From: Pseudomonas simiae
Lineage (GTDB): Bacteria; Pseudomonadota; Gammaproteobacteria; Pseudomonadales; Pseudomonadaceae
Length of the DNA stretch: 64,000 bases
Assembly: GCF_900111895.1 (NCBI RefSeq)
Contig: NZ_FOKB01000001.1
Span: forward strand, 1,059,177 to 1,123,176
Direction: 5' to 3'
Shown piece after piece: positions 52,750 through 62,931 of the stretch. The position numbers and the translations under genes are program-made. The notes under the pieces are model-generated. The model saw nothing but the letters and a program-made list of their open reading frames with translations. It had not been told where the DNA came from and made no database searches. Within the stretch, counting starts at the first letter, position 1. Each line of letters begins with the position of its first letter.

Positions 52750-54534
52750 TTAGCGGTCCACGTCGGCCATAACGAAATCGATACTACCCAGGTACGCAAT
52801 CAAGTCCGCGACCATCTCGCCTTTGATCACCGAAGGGATCTGCTGCAAGTGGGCAAAGCTTGGGGTACGGATCCGGGTGCGGTAGCTCATGGTGCCGCCA
52901 TCGCTCGTCAGGTAATAACTGTTGATACCCTTGGTCGCTTCGATCATCTGGAAGGATTCGTTGGCCGGCATGACCGGGCCCCACGAAACTTGCAGGAAGT
53001 GCGTGATCAGGGTTTCGATGTGCTGCAGCGTGCGCTCTTTCGGCGGCGGCGTGGTCAGCGGGTGATCCGCTTTGTACGGGCCGGCCGGCATGTTGCGCAT
53101 GCATTGCTCGATGATCTTCAGGCTCTGGCGCATTTCTTCGACGCGCACGATGCAGCGGTCGTAGGCATCGCCATTGGCCGCCAACGGGACTTCGAATTCG
53201 AAGTTCTCGTAGCCCGAGTACGGGCGCGCTTTACGCAGGTCGAAATCGCAGCCGGTGGAGCGCAGGCCAGCACCGGTGACACCCCATTCCAGGGCCTCTT
53301 TGGTGTTGTACTGGGCGACGCCGATGGTACGGCCCTTGAGGATGCTGTTATCCAGCGCAGCCTTTTGGTACTCGTCCAGACGCTTGGGCATCCAGTCGAT
53401 GAATTCCTTGACCAGGCGATCCCAGCCATTCGGCAGGTCGTGGGCCACGCCGCCGATGCGGTACCAGGCCGGGTGCAGGCGGAAACCGGTGATGGCTTCG
53501 ATGACCTTGTAGGCGCGCTGACGGTCGGTGAACGTGAAAAACACCGGGGTCATGGCGCCGACGTCCTGGATATAGGTCCCCAGGAACAACAGGTGACTGG
53601 TGATCCGGAAGAACTCGGCCATCATGATGCGGATGGTGTCGACGCGGTCCGGCACCTTGATGCCAGCGAGTTTCTCGACCGAGAGCACGTACGGCAGGTT
53701 GTTCATCACGCCGCCGAGGTAGTCGATACGGTCGGTGTACGGGATGAAGCTGTGCCACGACTGACGCTCGGCCATCTTCTCGGCACCACGGTGGTGGTAG
53801 CCGATGTCCGGTAAGCAGTCGACGATTTCTTCGCCGTCCAGTTGCAGGATGATACGGAAGGCGCCGTGGGCCGAAGGGTGGTTCGGGCCCAGGTTGAGGA
53901 ACATGTAGTCCTCGTTGGTGCCGGAGCGTTTCATGCCCCAGTCTTCCGGACGGAAACGCGCCGCTTCCTCTTCAAGCTGTTGCTTGGCAAGGTTGAGGCT
54001 GAACGGATCGAATTCGGTGGCGCGGGCAGGGAAGTCCTTGCGCAGCGGGTGACCTTCCCAGGTAGGCGGCATCATGATGCGTGTCAGGTGCGGGTGGCCG
54101 GGGAAGTCGATGCCGAACATGTCCCAGACTTCACGCTCGTACCAGCTGGCGTTCGGCCAGATACCGGTCACGGTCGGGATGCTCAAGTCGCTTTCCGACA
54201 GGGCGACCTTGATCATCACGTCGCTGTTACGTTCCAGCGACATCAGGTGGTAGAACACGGTGAAATCGGCGCCGTTCGGCAAGCCTTGGCGCTTGGTGCG
54301 CAGACGCTCGTCCACGCCATGCAGGTCATAGAGCATGACGTACGGCTTGGGCAGGTTGCGCAGGAAGGTCAGGACTTCGACAAGCTTGGCACGCGCGACC
54401 CACAACACCGGCATACCGGTGCGTGTGGCCTGGGCGGTGAAGGCGTCAGGGCCAAAACGGTTATTGAGTTCGACGACCACATCCTGGTCGTCTGCCTTAT
54501 AAGGCGGGATGTACAGAGCACTGCCTGTAGTCAT
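52750..54534 (-). CDS. nuoC: NADH-quinone oxidoreductase subunit C/D fusion
   Basis: A 594-residue fusion of NuoC (30-kDa subunit, about residues 1-185, with [12 protein letters not shown]) and NuoD (49-kDa subunit, from about 205, with [15 protein letters not shown] and G-Y-H-H-R-G). The fused form, also written nuoCD, is typical of enterobacteria and pseudomonads. The NuoD part contributes to the quinone-binding site. A 72-base gap separates it from nuoB. Confidence 0.96.
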   Translation of the reverse strand: MTTGSALYIPPYKADDQDVVVELNNRFGPDAFTAQATRTGMPVLWVARAKLVEVLTFLRNLPKPYVMLYDLHGVDERLRTKRQGLPNGADFTVFYHLMSLERNSDVMIKVALSESDLSIPTVTGIWPNASWYEREVWDMFGIDFPGHPHLTRIMMPPTWEGHPLRKDFPARATEFDPFSLNLAKQQLEEEAARFRPEDWGMKRSGTNEDYMFLNLGPNHPSAHGAFRIILQLDGEEIVDCLPDIGYHHRGAEKMAERQSWHSFIPYTDRIDYLGGVMNNLPYVLSVEKLAGIKVPDRVDTIRIMMAEFFRITSHLLFLGTYIQDVGAMTPVFFTFTDRQRAYKVIEAITGFRLHPAWYRIGGVAHDLPNGWDRLVKEFIDWMPKRLDEYQKAALDNSILKGRTIGVAQYNTKEALEWGVTGAGLRSTGCDFDLRKARPYSGYENFEFEVPLAANGDAYDRCIVRVEEMRQSLKIIEQCMRNMPAGPYKADHPLTTPPPKERTLQHIETLITHFLQVSWGPVMPANESFQMIEATKGINSYYLTSDGGTMSYRTRIRTPSFAHLQQIPSVIKGEMVADLIAYLGSIDFVMADVDR

Positions 54535-54606
54535 GGTTTTTTATCGCTTTCGGTCAACGTAAAGAATGAAGCCAGGTTTTCGTTCTATAAAAGAATCGGT
54601 GCTGGA

Positions 54607-55281
54607 TCAGACTTCGTCGGGGCTGCGCAGGTTGGTGACCTGAATACGCTGTTCGCGGCGCTGTTCCTTTTGTGACGGCATCTCGGCGCGGTAAACGCCT
54701 TGATCTCCGACAACCCAGGAAAGTGGGCGACGCTCCTTGCCAATCGATTCCTGCAACAGCATCAAGCCTTGCAGAAATGCTTCAGGGCGGGGCGGGCAGC
54801 CAGGCACGTAGACGTCCACGGGCAGGAACTTGTCCACCCCTTGAACGACGGAGTAGATGTCGTACATGCCACCGGAGTTGGCGCACGAACCCATGGAGAT
54901 AACCCACTTCGGCTCGAGCATTTGCTCGTAGAGACGCTGAATGATCGGCGCCATCTTGATAAAGCAGGTTCCGGCGATAACCATGAAATCCGCCTGACGC
55001 GGCGATGCCCGGATAACTTCGGCGCCAAAGCGCGCGATGTCGTGGGGCGCCGTGAAGGCGGTGGTCATTTCCACGTAGCAGCACGAAAGACCAAAGTTGT
55101 ACGGCCACAGGGAGTTCTTACGTCCCCAGTTGACCGCGCCACTCAGCACGTCTTCCAGCTTGCCCATGTAGATGTTTTTGTGGACTTGGTCTTCTAACGG
55201 GTCGGAAACGGTTTCCCGTTCGCCGATGGGGTACTGCTCGTTAGGAGCATCCGGGTCGATCCTGGTGAGATTGTATTGCAT
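54607..55281 (-). CDS. nuoB: NADH-quinone oxidoreductase subunit B
   Basis: A 224-residue subunit that holds the terminal 4Fe-4S cluster N2: adjacent Cys in G-L-S-C-C-Y-V-E-M, then [10 protein letters not shown] and [10 protein letters not shown]2 passes electrons to quinone. The ATG at 55281 has GAGG eight bases upstream; an in-frame TTG six bases earlier is less likely. Ten bases separate it from nuoA. Confidence 0.96.
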   Translation of the reverse strand: MQYNLTRIDPDAPNEQYPIGERETVSDPLEDQVHKNIYMGKLEDVLSGAVNWGRKNSLWPYNFGLSCCYVEMTTAFTAPHDIARFGAEVIRASPRQADFMVIAGTCFIKMAPIIQRLYEQMLEPKWVISMGSCANSGGMYDIYSVVQGVDKFLPVDVYVPGCPPRPEAFLQGLMLLQESIGKERRPLSWVVGDQGVYRAEMPSQKEQRREQRIQVTNLRSPDEV

Positions 55282-55291
55282 CGCCAAAGCC

Positions 55292-55705
55292 TCATTGTTT
55301 CAGCTTCGCTTGCCGCTTACGACGAGCTTCCGGAGCCCAGTCAAGGGCGCCCACTCGAAATAGGTAGACAAGGCCTGCCAACAGAATTGCTATGAAAACG
55401 AGGGCTTCGACGAATCCGGTCCAGCCGCTTTCGCGGACGGACACAGACCAGGCAAAGAGAAAGAGGGCTTCGATATCGAAGATCACGAACAGCATCGCGA
55501 CCAGATAGAATTTGGCTGAGAGCCGCAAGCGGGCGCCACCTGTAGGCAGCATGCCGGACTCGAACGGTTCATTTTTGCTGCGGCCCCAGGCTTTTGACCC
55601 GAGGAGGCTGGAGACGCCGAGCATGAAGGCGCAGAGGCCGACAACACCGAGGAGGAAAATGGCAAAGCCCCAGTTGTGGGCCATGAGTCCTGTCGCTTCG
55701 GTCAT
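55292..55705 (-). CDS. nuoA: NADH-quinone oxidoreductase subunit A
   Basis: A 137-residue membrane subunit with three helices. The loop [13 protein letters not shown], with its conserved acidic residue and Ser, and the helix [11 protein letters not shown] are diagnostic. It is the first gene of the operon; AAGGA lies eight bases upstream of the ATG at 55705. The upstream 650 bases probably contain the operon promoter and a Fur-box-like site. Confidence 0.95.
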   Translation of the reverse strand: MTEATGLMAHNWGFAIFLLGVVGLCAFMLGVSSLLGSKAWGRSKNEPFESGMLPTGGARLRLSAKFYLVAMLFVIFDIEALFLFAWSVSVRESGWTGFVEALVFIAILLAGLVYLFRVGALDWAPEARRKRQAKLKQ

Positions 55706-55956
55706 GCTGGAAATCCTTAACAGAGAGCAAAGGTCTCTGAGCTCGAAAAAGTAACGATGCAGTGACGATATGTCGCACTGCAATCAATCGCGGTGATTTT
55801 ATGGCTAAACACCGGGCAAGTAAAATTCCTATGGCGAAATTATTCGATGGAATAAGGACATAGTGCACCTTCTTGGGGCTGTAGCCCTTATGGTGTGGGC
55901 ATTAGCGGGCTTTTGAACAATTAAGTTTTGTTTCAACTGTAACGAAGTTTTCACGC

Positions 55957-55982
55957 GCCAAATGATAATGACTATTGTTTGC
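55957..55982. promoter_or_regulatory. Fur-box-like palindrome
   Basis: The site GCCAAATGATAATGACTATT followed by GTTTGC resembles pseudomonad Fur boxes. Its left half CAAATGATAAT and the inverse of its right half CAAACAATAGT agree in 8 of 11 positions, and GATAATGA matches the first eight bases of the 19-mer consensus. It lies about 250 bases upstream of nuoA. The controlled transcript is not obvious: nuo to the left, or an unannotated small RNA on either strand. Confidence 0.5.
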
Positions 55983-56143
55983 GTGGGGTTTAAGCGAATG
56001 TTTCTCGTGTGGCGCGGGAAGTTGTTGTTACTTGCTTGAAGGGCGCTTAGTTGTCGACGGGGATCTTTTAACCGATTTGATTCAGGTGAATACCGCTCTG
56101 GATCAATGTTTTGCACAAAATCTTCAGGTTGGACGCTTTCCCC

Positions 56144-56232
56144 TGTGGGGGCGGGCTTGCTCGCGAAAGCGGTGTGCCAGGAAAACATGTGCTGACTGAG
56201 CCAGTGCTTTCGCGAGCAAGCCCGCCCCCACA
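56144..56232. repeat. REPIN
   Basis: Arms TGTGGGGGCGGGCTTGCTCG (continuing CGAAAGC) and its inverse ending in CCCGCCCCCACA flank a spacer of about 35 bases. It belongs to the same family as the element at 1406-1498. It lies downstream of the aceA terminator. Confidence 0.9.
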
Positions 56233-56269
56233 TTTTGACTTTTTATTGTCAGGGGGGATTTTCAGAAAA

Positions 56270-56300
56270 CAAAAAAAACGCCCCGAACCAGTCGGGGCGT
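56270..56300 (-). terminator. Terminator of aceA
   Basis: ACGCCCCGA (56278-56286) and TCGGGGCGT (56292-56300) form a nine-base-pair stem; on the minus strand it is followed by a run of U's (56271-56277 on the plus strand are A). It lies about 60 bases after the aceA stop. Confidence 0.9.
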
Positions 56301-56362
56301 GATTGTCGTGCGGCACTGCGGTTAGGTCTTCCTTGGGGCCGCAGTGGCCGTGTACGCGGTGC

Positions 56363-57688
56363 TTAGTGGAACTGCTCTTCTTCGGTCGAACCGGTCAGCG
56401 CGGTCACGGACGAGGTGCCGCCCTGGATCACGGTAGTCATGTCGTCGAAATAGCCGGTGCCCACTTCCTGCTGGTGAGCCACGAAGGTGTAACCCTTGGC
56501 GGCGTCAGCGAACTCCTGCTCCTGCAGCTTCACGTAGGCCGTCATGTCGTTGCGGGCGTAGTCATGCGCCAGGTTGAACATGCTGTGCCACATGTTGTGA
56601 ATGCCGGCCAGGGTGATGAACTGGTGCTTGTAGCCCATGGCGGACAGTTCGCGCTGGAACTTGGCGATGGTCGCGTCGTCCAGGTTTTTCTTCCAGTTGA
56701 AGGAAGGCGAGCAGTTGTAGGACAGCAGTTGGTCCGGGTATTCCTTCTTGATGGCTTCGGCGAAACGACGCGCTTCGTCCAGGTCCGGCTTGGCGGTTTC
56801 GCACCAGATCAGGTCGGCGTACGGCGCGTAGGCCAGGCCACGGGCAATCGCTTGGTCCAGGCCGGCACGTACCTTGTAGAAACCTTCCTGGGTGCGCTCG
56901 CCGGTCACGAATGGCTGGTCGTAAGGGTCGCAGTCCGACGTCAGCAGGTCAGCGGCGTTGGCGTCGGTACGGGCCAGGATGATGGTCGGTGTACCGGCAA
57001 CGTCAGCGGCCAGGCGGGCAGCGGTCAACTTCTGTACGGCTTCCTGGGTAGGAACCAGTACCTTGCCGCCCATGTGGCCGCATTTTTTCACTGAAGCCAG
57101 TTGGTCTTCGAAGTGCACACCGGCGGCGCCTGCCTCGATCATGCTCTTCATCAGTTCGTAGGCGTTCAGCACGCCGCCGAAGCCGGCTTCAGCGTCAGCC
57201 ACGATAGGTGCGAAGTAATCGATGTAGCCTTCGTCGCCTGGGTTCTTGCCGGCTTTCCACTGGATCTGGTCGGCACGACGGAACGAGTTGTTGATGCGCT
57301 TGACCACGGTTGGCACAGAGTCCACCGGGTACAGCGATTGGTCGGGGTACATGGATTCAGCGGAGTTGTTGTCCGCCGCCACTTGCCAGCCGGACAGGTA
57401 GATCGCCTGGATGCCGGCTTTCACCTGTTGCACTGCCTGGCCGCCAGTGAGGGCGCCCATGCAGTTGACGAAATCTTTGTCGGGACGGAAGGAAGGCTTG
57501 GCACCTTGGGTCACCAGGTTCCACAGCTTCTCGGCGCCGAGTTTTGCAAAGGTGTGCTCAGGTTGAACCGAGCCACGCAGGCGGACGACGTCAGCAGCGG
57601 AATAAGCGCGGGTCACGCCTTTCCAGCGTGGGTTTTCAGCCCAGTCTTTTTCGAGGGCTGCAATTTGCTGTTCGCGTGTCAGTGCCAT
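56363..57688 (-). CDS. aceA: Isocitrate lyase
   Basis: A 441-residue enzyme cleaving isocitrate to glyoxylate and succinate, the first step of the glyoxylate shunt needed for growth on acetate or fatty acids. The catalytic Cys203 is in K-K-C-G-H-M-G-G-K. Other conserved parts are [25 protein letters not shown] and S-F-N-W. Length fits the 430-440-residue type of E. coli rather than the longer 530-residue form found in some pseudomonads. GAGG lies nine bases before the ATG. A TGTAGTGC/GCACTACA palindrome upstream may be an operator. Confidence 0.95.
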   Translation of the reverse strand: MALTREQQIAALEKDWAENPRWKGVTRAYSAADVVRLRGSVQPEHTFAKLGAEKLWNLVTQGAKPSFRPDKDFVNCMGALTGGQAVQQVKAGIQAIYLSGWQVAADNNSAESMYPDQSLYPVDSVPTVVKRINNSFRRADQIQWKAGKNPGDEGYIDYFAPIVADAEAGFGGVLNAYELMKSMIEAGAAGVHFEDQLASVKKCGHMGGKVLVPTQEAVQKLTAARLAADVAGTPTIILARTDANAADLLTSDCDPYDQPFVTGERTQEGFYKVRAGLDQAIARGLAYAPYADLIWCETAKPDLDEARRFAEAIKKEYPDQLLSYNCSPSFNWKKNLDDATIAKFQRELSAMGYKHQFITLAGIHNMWHSMFNLAHDYARNDMTAYVKLQEQEFADAAKGYTFVAHQQEVGTGYFDDMTTVIQGGTSSVTALTGSTEEEQFH

Positions 57689-58178
57689 GGAAGTAAACCT
57701 CGTCGCGTCTTCTTGTGGTGGAAAAATCCATTTGCCAGCCCTGCATTCACATGCGTGGGCAGGGCTGCTCGCTGACCAGAAGCTTAGGCGGTCACGGCGG
57801 GTCTGGCGGGGAATGCGACGGGGTGAACGATTGGCGAGAGGGGCGGTAGGTAATGGCGGGCCGCGAACAGTCTGAGGGCGTCGTGGGCCCTTGGGTGTTC
57901 AACAGCGTGTAGCCGGGTTACCTGGTTAGCTTCCGTCCCTCGGGACAACTTCGTTCCAGTCGCAACCTCGTCAAACACGCCTTGTGGGCGGTACAGACAC
58001 GAATCGGCTCAGGTGGGTAGCTTAGAGCGGCGATCCGAAGGCCCTTGCCAGGGCCCCTGATTAGCGGGAGCGAGGCCATCATGCCCATGCTTTTTTGGAT
58101 CGTCAAATGTTTTGTAGTGCTTTTTTTTTAGCACTACATCTTTAGTCTAATACGACTCATCAGTCAGTTTTTGGTGCT
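57689..58178. other. Intergenic region upstream of aceA
   Basis: 490 bases without a supported gene; short minus-strand frames lack known domains. It includes a small hairpin (GGCCCT/AGGGCC near 58040-58055) and the palindrome at 58113-58138. The aceA promoter presumably lies here. Confidence 0.65.
58113..58138. promoter_or_regulatory. TGTAGTGC / GCACTACA palindrome
   Basis: Perfect eight-base arms TGTAGTGC (58113-58120) and GCACTACA (58131-58138) are separated by a ten-base T-run with one A. It lies about 430 bases upstream of aceA and 40 bases after the stop of the secretin-like gene, so it could be an operator or a terminator-like hairpin. RccR, the KDPG-responsive regulator of the glyoxylate shunt in P. 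fluorescens, is one candidate binder. Confidence 0.45.
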
Positions 58179-58916
58179 TCAGTTCAGGGTGTCGACCTTG
58201 ACCCGTAAAGTCAGGTCATCGCGGCCCTGGGTAGAGTAGCTGCGGGTTGTAGAGGATTTATCGGCCTGGGTTTCGCGATTGATGCCGGCCAGGGGAATCC
58301 ACTCGCCCAGTCGACCGCTGACGGTTGTGTCGGTACTTTGCACATTCACTACATCGGGACGCTCCTGGCTCATGCGGTCACGATTGGTGCTGATCGCCAG
58401 GTGCACGGTCTCGCCAGTGACGCTGGCGGTGACGTAGAAGCCCTGGGTCACGTTGCGATACTGGGTCTGGTTCTGCAGACGGCCGTAGCTGTCCTGCTGG
58501 GTGGTGGTCAGCGGTACGCTCTGGCCTACCTGGATCAGCGCGGGCACACCTTCGCTGGCCTGAATCCGCTGGATCCCGCCGTCGCGGCTGGCGGTGCCGT
58601 AGCTGATGATGCGGGTCTGGCTGTCGCCGCTGTTCTGCTGGTTGTTTTCGTTGGTGTCGACGGTGATCAACAGGCGCTTGGCTGGTGTGTCCAATTGTGC
58701 AAGCAGGGCGCGCAGGTCCTGGATCTTGGCGGGGGCGGCGTTGACGATAAGTTGGTTGCCGTAGGCGCTGACGGTGCCGTCCTTGCCGATGAAGTTCTGC
58801 GCCACGGGCAGCAGGTCGGCACTGGTGCGGTTGCTCAGGTTGACGACTTCAGTGTCGGCCATGGCCGAGCAACTGGCGGTCAGGAGGAGGGCGGTGAGCA
58901 GGGTGCGTAGGGACAT
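58179..58916 (-). CDS. Secretin N-domain-containing protein
   Basis: A 245-residue secreted protein with a signal peptide (residues 1-20, ending S-A-M-A). Residues about 22-85 match the NolW-like N-domain of secretins (V-V-N-L-S-N-R-T-S-A-D-L-L-P-V-A-Q-N-F-I, then L-I-V-N-A-A-P-A-K-I-Q-D-L-R-A-L-L-A-Q-L-D). The C-terminal half resembles part of the secretin homology region (G-Q-S-V-P-L, V-T-A-S-V-T-G) but is much too short to form a pore. No other secretion genes are nearby. It could be a secretin-like stand-alone periplasmic protein; function unknown. Confidence 0.75.
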   Translation of the reverse strand: MSLRTLLTALLLTASCSAMADTEVVNLSNRTSADLLPVAQNFIGKDGTVSAYGNQLIVNAAPAKIQDLRALLAQLDTPAKRLLITVDTNENNQQNSGDSQTRIISYGTASRDGGIQRIQASEGVPALIQVGQSVPLTTTQQDSYGRLQNQTQYRNVTQGFYVTASVTGETVHLAISTNRDRMSQERPDVVNVQSTDTTVSGRLGEWIPLAGINRETQADKSSTTRSYSTQGRDDLTLRVKVDTLN

Positions 58917-59044
58917 GTCCGTGATCTCTGCGAGTCATTTGGGCTTGATAGTGCCAGTTTGTCGGCCTGGTGGGTCGCAAGTTGAATCGTAGACGGCAAA
59001 ATGCCCTGGCATGGCAGGGCATTGTTGGTGTTGCTGAAATAGCT

Positions 59045-59126
59045 ATCGGGGGCAAGCCCCCTCCCACATTTTGACCGAGTACATCCTTGAGGATGTGGTC
59101 AAGTGTGGGAGGGGGCTTGCCCCGAT
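59045..59126. repeat. REPIN of the GGGGGCTTGCCCCC type
   Basis: Arms ATCGGGGGCAAGCCCCCTCC (continuing CACA) at the left and its inverse ending GGGGGCTTGCCCCGAT at the right flank a spacer with a further small inverted repeat (ACATCCT/AGGATGT). This is a different REP class from the elements at 1406 and 56144. It separates the GNAT gene end from the secretin-like gene start. Confidence 0.9.
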
Positions 59127-59146
59127 GGCAGCGACGCGGTCTCGAA

Positions 59147-59569
59147 TCAGCCCCCGCGCACCATATCGACATGGGGAATCCCGACTTCCAGGAATTCCCC
59201 GCTGACGATCTTGAAGCCCAGTCGCTCATAGAACGGCGCCGCATAGACCTGCGCACTCAGGAACTGCTTGGTCTGACCGCGTTGCTCGGCCACGCCGATT
59301 ACGGCTTCCATCAGCTTGTCGCCGACCTTCAGCCCGCGCCAGTCTTTGAGTACCGAAACGCGCCCGATTTCGCCGCTGGGCAGCAGGCGCGCGGTGCCGA
59401 TCGGAAAGTCGCCCTCGAATGCGAGAAAATGCACAGCACTCGCATCGTCTGCGTCCCACTCCAGCTCAGGTGGAACCGATTGCTCAGCGATAAACACCGC
59501 TTCACGAATGCGCCGAATCTCGGCGATATCCTTTTGCCAGTCCGCGACACTTACGTGAATCTTATTCAT
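59147..59569 (-). CDS. GNAT-family N-acetyltransferase
   Basis: A 140-residue GCN5-related acetyltransferase. It has the N-terminal I-R-R-I-R-E-A-V-F-I-A-E-Q-S-V-P motif typical of the ElaA/YjdJ-like group, H-F-L-A-F, a beta-strand with G-T-A-R-L-L-P-S-G-E-I-G-R-V-S-V, the acetyl-CoA loop R-G-L-K-V-G-D-K-L-M and F-Y-E-R-L-G-F. The ATG at 59569 overlaps the stop of the upstream oxygenase gene by eight bases (ATGAATAA), so the two are coupled. The substrate is unknown. Confidence 0.88.
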   Translation of the reverse strand: MNKIHVSVADWQKDIAEIRRIREAVFIAEQSVPPELEWDADDASAVHFLAFEGDFPIGTARLLPSGEIGRVSVLKDWRGLKVGDKLMEAVIGVAEQRGQTKQFLSAQVYAAPFYERLGFKIVSGEFLEVGIPHVDMVRGG

Positions 59570-60728
59570 CGGCAAATCCCAGGCTTCCTTGCTTGACCAA
59601 TTCGCACAGCAGGTCGCGACCGTCTTCGTCCGCCAGCCATGGGGCGAGGTTTTCGGCGTGCAGCGCGTCGGCGGCGCAGATCAGCTTGAGCAATTCGCGC
59701 AGCTTGCCCGGCAGGTAACGGCTCTGGCCGCTGGCGAACAGCAGCACATCATCGTCGACTTCCGACCAGGCCATGCGCGCGCTCGGATTGCGTACCAGGA
59801 TCGCGCCGTCTTGCAGGCTGTTGACGAAATCCTCTTCGCCCAATTCTTCACCGGCCACCAGTTCAGGATAGCGCGGCTCGGTCATGAACTGGCCGAACCA
59901 GGTCAGCAGCATGCGCTCGTCACTCATGTGCTCGGCCAGCAGGCTCTTGAGACGGTCGAGGGCGTCGCCCTGGATCTGGTGCGGGTCAGTGGCGGGCTGA
60001 GCGTCGGCGTCAGTGTAGCGCTCTTCATCCGTCAGGTACTGGCTGAGGAAGTCGGTGAAGTGGGTCAGCACTTCGGCGGCGCTCGGTGCACGGAAACCCA
60101 CGGAGTAGGTCATGCAGTCGTCTTCGGCAATGCCGAAGTGGGCCAGGCGCGGCGGCAGGTAGAGCATATCGCCCGGTTCCAGCACCCATTCGGCGCTTTC
60201 TTCGAATTCGGCGAGGATGCGCAGGTCGGCGTGTTGCAGCAGCGGGCTCTCCGAACTGCACATCTGACCGATCTTCCAGTTGCGCTTGCCCTGGGCTTGC
60301 AGCAGGAACACGTCGTAGTTGTCGAAGTGCGGGCCGACGCTGCCACCCGGCGCGGCGAAGCTGATCATCACATCGTCGATGCGCCAGCTTGGCAGGAAGC
60401 GGAACTGCTCCAGCAATTCGGCCACTTCCGGCACGAACTGATCGACGGCCTGCACCAGCAGGGTCCACTCGCGCTCGGGCAGGGTGCTGAAGGCGTCTTC
60501 AGCAAAGGGGCCGCGACGCAATTCCCACGGGCGCTCGCCGTGTTCGATCACCAGGCGCGATTCGACTTCTTCTTCCAGGGCCAGGCCGGCGAGTTCGTCG
60601 GCGTCGATCGGGCTTTCGAAGTCAGGGATGGCCTGACGGATCAGCAGCGGCTTTTTCTGCCAGTAGTCGCGCAGGAATTCCCGTGCCGTGATGCCGCCCA
60701 GAAGTTGAAGAGGGATATCAGGATTCAT
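59562..60728 (-). CDS. RoxA-type ribosomal protein oxygenase (cupin)
   Basis: A 388-residue JmjC-fold, Fe(II)/2-oxoglutarate oxygenase resembling E. coli RoxA (YcfD), which hydroxylates an Arg in ribosomal protein L16. The iron ligands are His134 and Asp136 in G-P-H-F-D-N-Y-D and His197 in R-L-A-H-F-G. Q-K-K-P-L-L-I-R near the N-terminus and the winged-helix-like C-terminus also fit. The ATG at 60728 is chosen for the normal N-terminus. It is coupled to the GNAT gene. Confidence 0.88.
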   Translation of the reverse strand: MNPDIPLQLLGGITAREFLRDYWQKKPLLIRQAIPDFESPIDADELAGLALEEEVESRLVIEHGERPWELRRGPFAEDAFSTLPEREWTLLVQAVDQFVPEVAELLEQFRFLPSWRIDDVMISFAAPGGSVGPHFDNYDVFLLQAQGKRNWKIGQMCSSESPLLQHADLRILAEFEESAEWVLEPGDMLYLPPRLAHFGIAEDDCMTYSVGFRAPSAAEVLTHFTDFLSQYLTDEERYTDADAQPATDPHQIQGDALDRLKSLLAEHMSDERMLLTWFGQFMTEPRYPELVAGEELGEEDFVNSLQDGAILVRNPSARMAWSEVDDDVLLFASGQSRYLPGKLRELLKLICAADALHAENLAPWLADEDGRDLLCELVKQGSLGFADE

Positions 60729-60765
60729 GTGTAACCTATTGAAAAAAAGCATTTTTCAGACTGGA

Positions 60766-60792
60766 ATAAAAACGCCCGGCGCGGCCGGGCGT
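60766..60792 (-). terminator. Terminator of purB
   Basis: ACGCCCGGC (60772-60780) and GCCGGGCGT (60784-60792) form a nine-base-pair stem with a three-base loop; on the minus strand a U-run follows (A's at 60767-60771). It lies 19 bases after the purB stop. Confidence 0.9.
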
Positions 60793-60811
60793 CTCAAAGG
60801 TCTAGCGATGA

Positions 60812-62269
<1,458 letters not shown>

Positions 62270-62307
62270 TTACGCGTAACGGCTTGAAAATGGCTTGCTT
62301 ATGCGAC

Positions 62308-62931
62308 TTATTCGTTGCGCATCAACGGGTAAAGCTCTTTGAGCAATTTGCGTCGGCTGATCACCAGCTGCCAACGATGACCGCCCAACTGGCGCCACAA
62401 CCGCGCCGAACGAATACCGGCCAGGAGCAAGGCACGGATTTTCGAGGCGTTGTTCGGTTGCTGCAGGTTGCGCATGTCACCGTGCACCTGGATGCGCTGC
62501 CGCAAGGTGCTCAAGGTGTCCTGGTACAGCGCACCGCAGGCTGCGATCACGTTTTCGTGGGCCGGGCCGAAGTGTTCCACCTGGGACTGAATCTGTGGCA
62601 GGCGCTTGCCGATGACCTCCAGCATGTCGTCGCGCTTGGCCAGTTGACGCTCAAGACCGAGCATCGACAGAGCGTAGCGCAACGGCTCGCGCTGCAAGGT
62701 GCTTGGGTCGCGCTCAAGCGCGCCGATCAGCGCGCGATAGCCTTCACGCAGCGCCAGATCGTCACCGCCGTAGACCTCCAGGGTGTCCTTGGGGTCGCGG
62801 ATCAGTAGGCTGCCAAGCATGCAGGTGAGGCCGGCTTCAGTGACCTGGCCGGTCTTGGCGATCTTGTCCACCAGCACGGCGGAGAGAAAAACCCCGCCGA
62901 GTGCCGTCAATTGCTCCTGGGTCGGGCTCAT
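62308..62931 (-). CDS. hflD: High frequency lysogenization protein HflD homolog
   Basis: A 207-residue helical peripheral membrane protein of the HflD family. It has [12 protein letters not shown] near the start, then [14 protein letters not shown] and a C-terminal [19 protein letters not shown]. The position between mnmA and purB is the conserved order in gamma-proteobacteria. Its start overlaps the mnmA stop by four bases. In E. coli it affects lambda CII stability; its normal role is unclear. Confidence 0.92.
   Translation of the reverse strand: MSPTQEQLTALGGVFLSAVLVDKIAKTGQVTEAGLTCMLGSLLIRDPKDTLEVYGGDDLALREGYRALIGALERDPSTLQREPLRYALSMLGLERQLAKRDDMLEVIGKRLPQIQSQVEHFGPAHENVIAACGALYQDTLSTLRQRIQVHGDMRNLQQPNNASKIRALLLAGIRSARLWRQLGGHRWQLVISRRKLLKELYPLMRNE

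Larger units (their letters stand above)
55706..56362. other. Intergenic region between nuoA and aceA
   Basis: No convincing gene. The region holds the nuo promoter area, an imperfect palindrome GTTTCAACTGTAAC (55930-55943), a Fur-box-like site (55957-55982), a REPIN (56144-56232) and the aceA terminator (56270-56300). Open frames on both strands have no recognisable domains. Confidence 0.7.

Noticed and set aside
55829..56233. Minus-strand 134-codon open frame between aceA and nuoA
   Set aside because: It runs through a REPIN and the Fur-box-like site and has no domain or conserved start.
58148..58159. TAATACGACTCA, matching the first 12 bases of the T7 promoter consensus
   Set aside because: The rest of the promoter (CTATAG) is absent and there are no phage genes nearby; a chance match.
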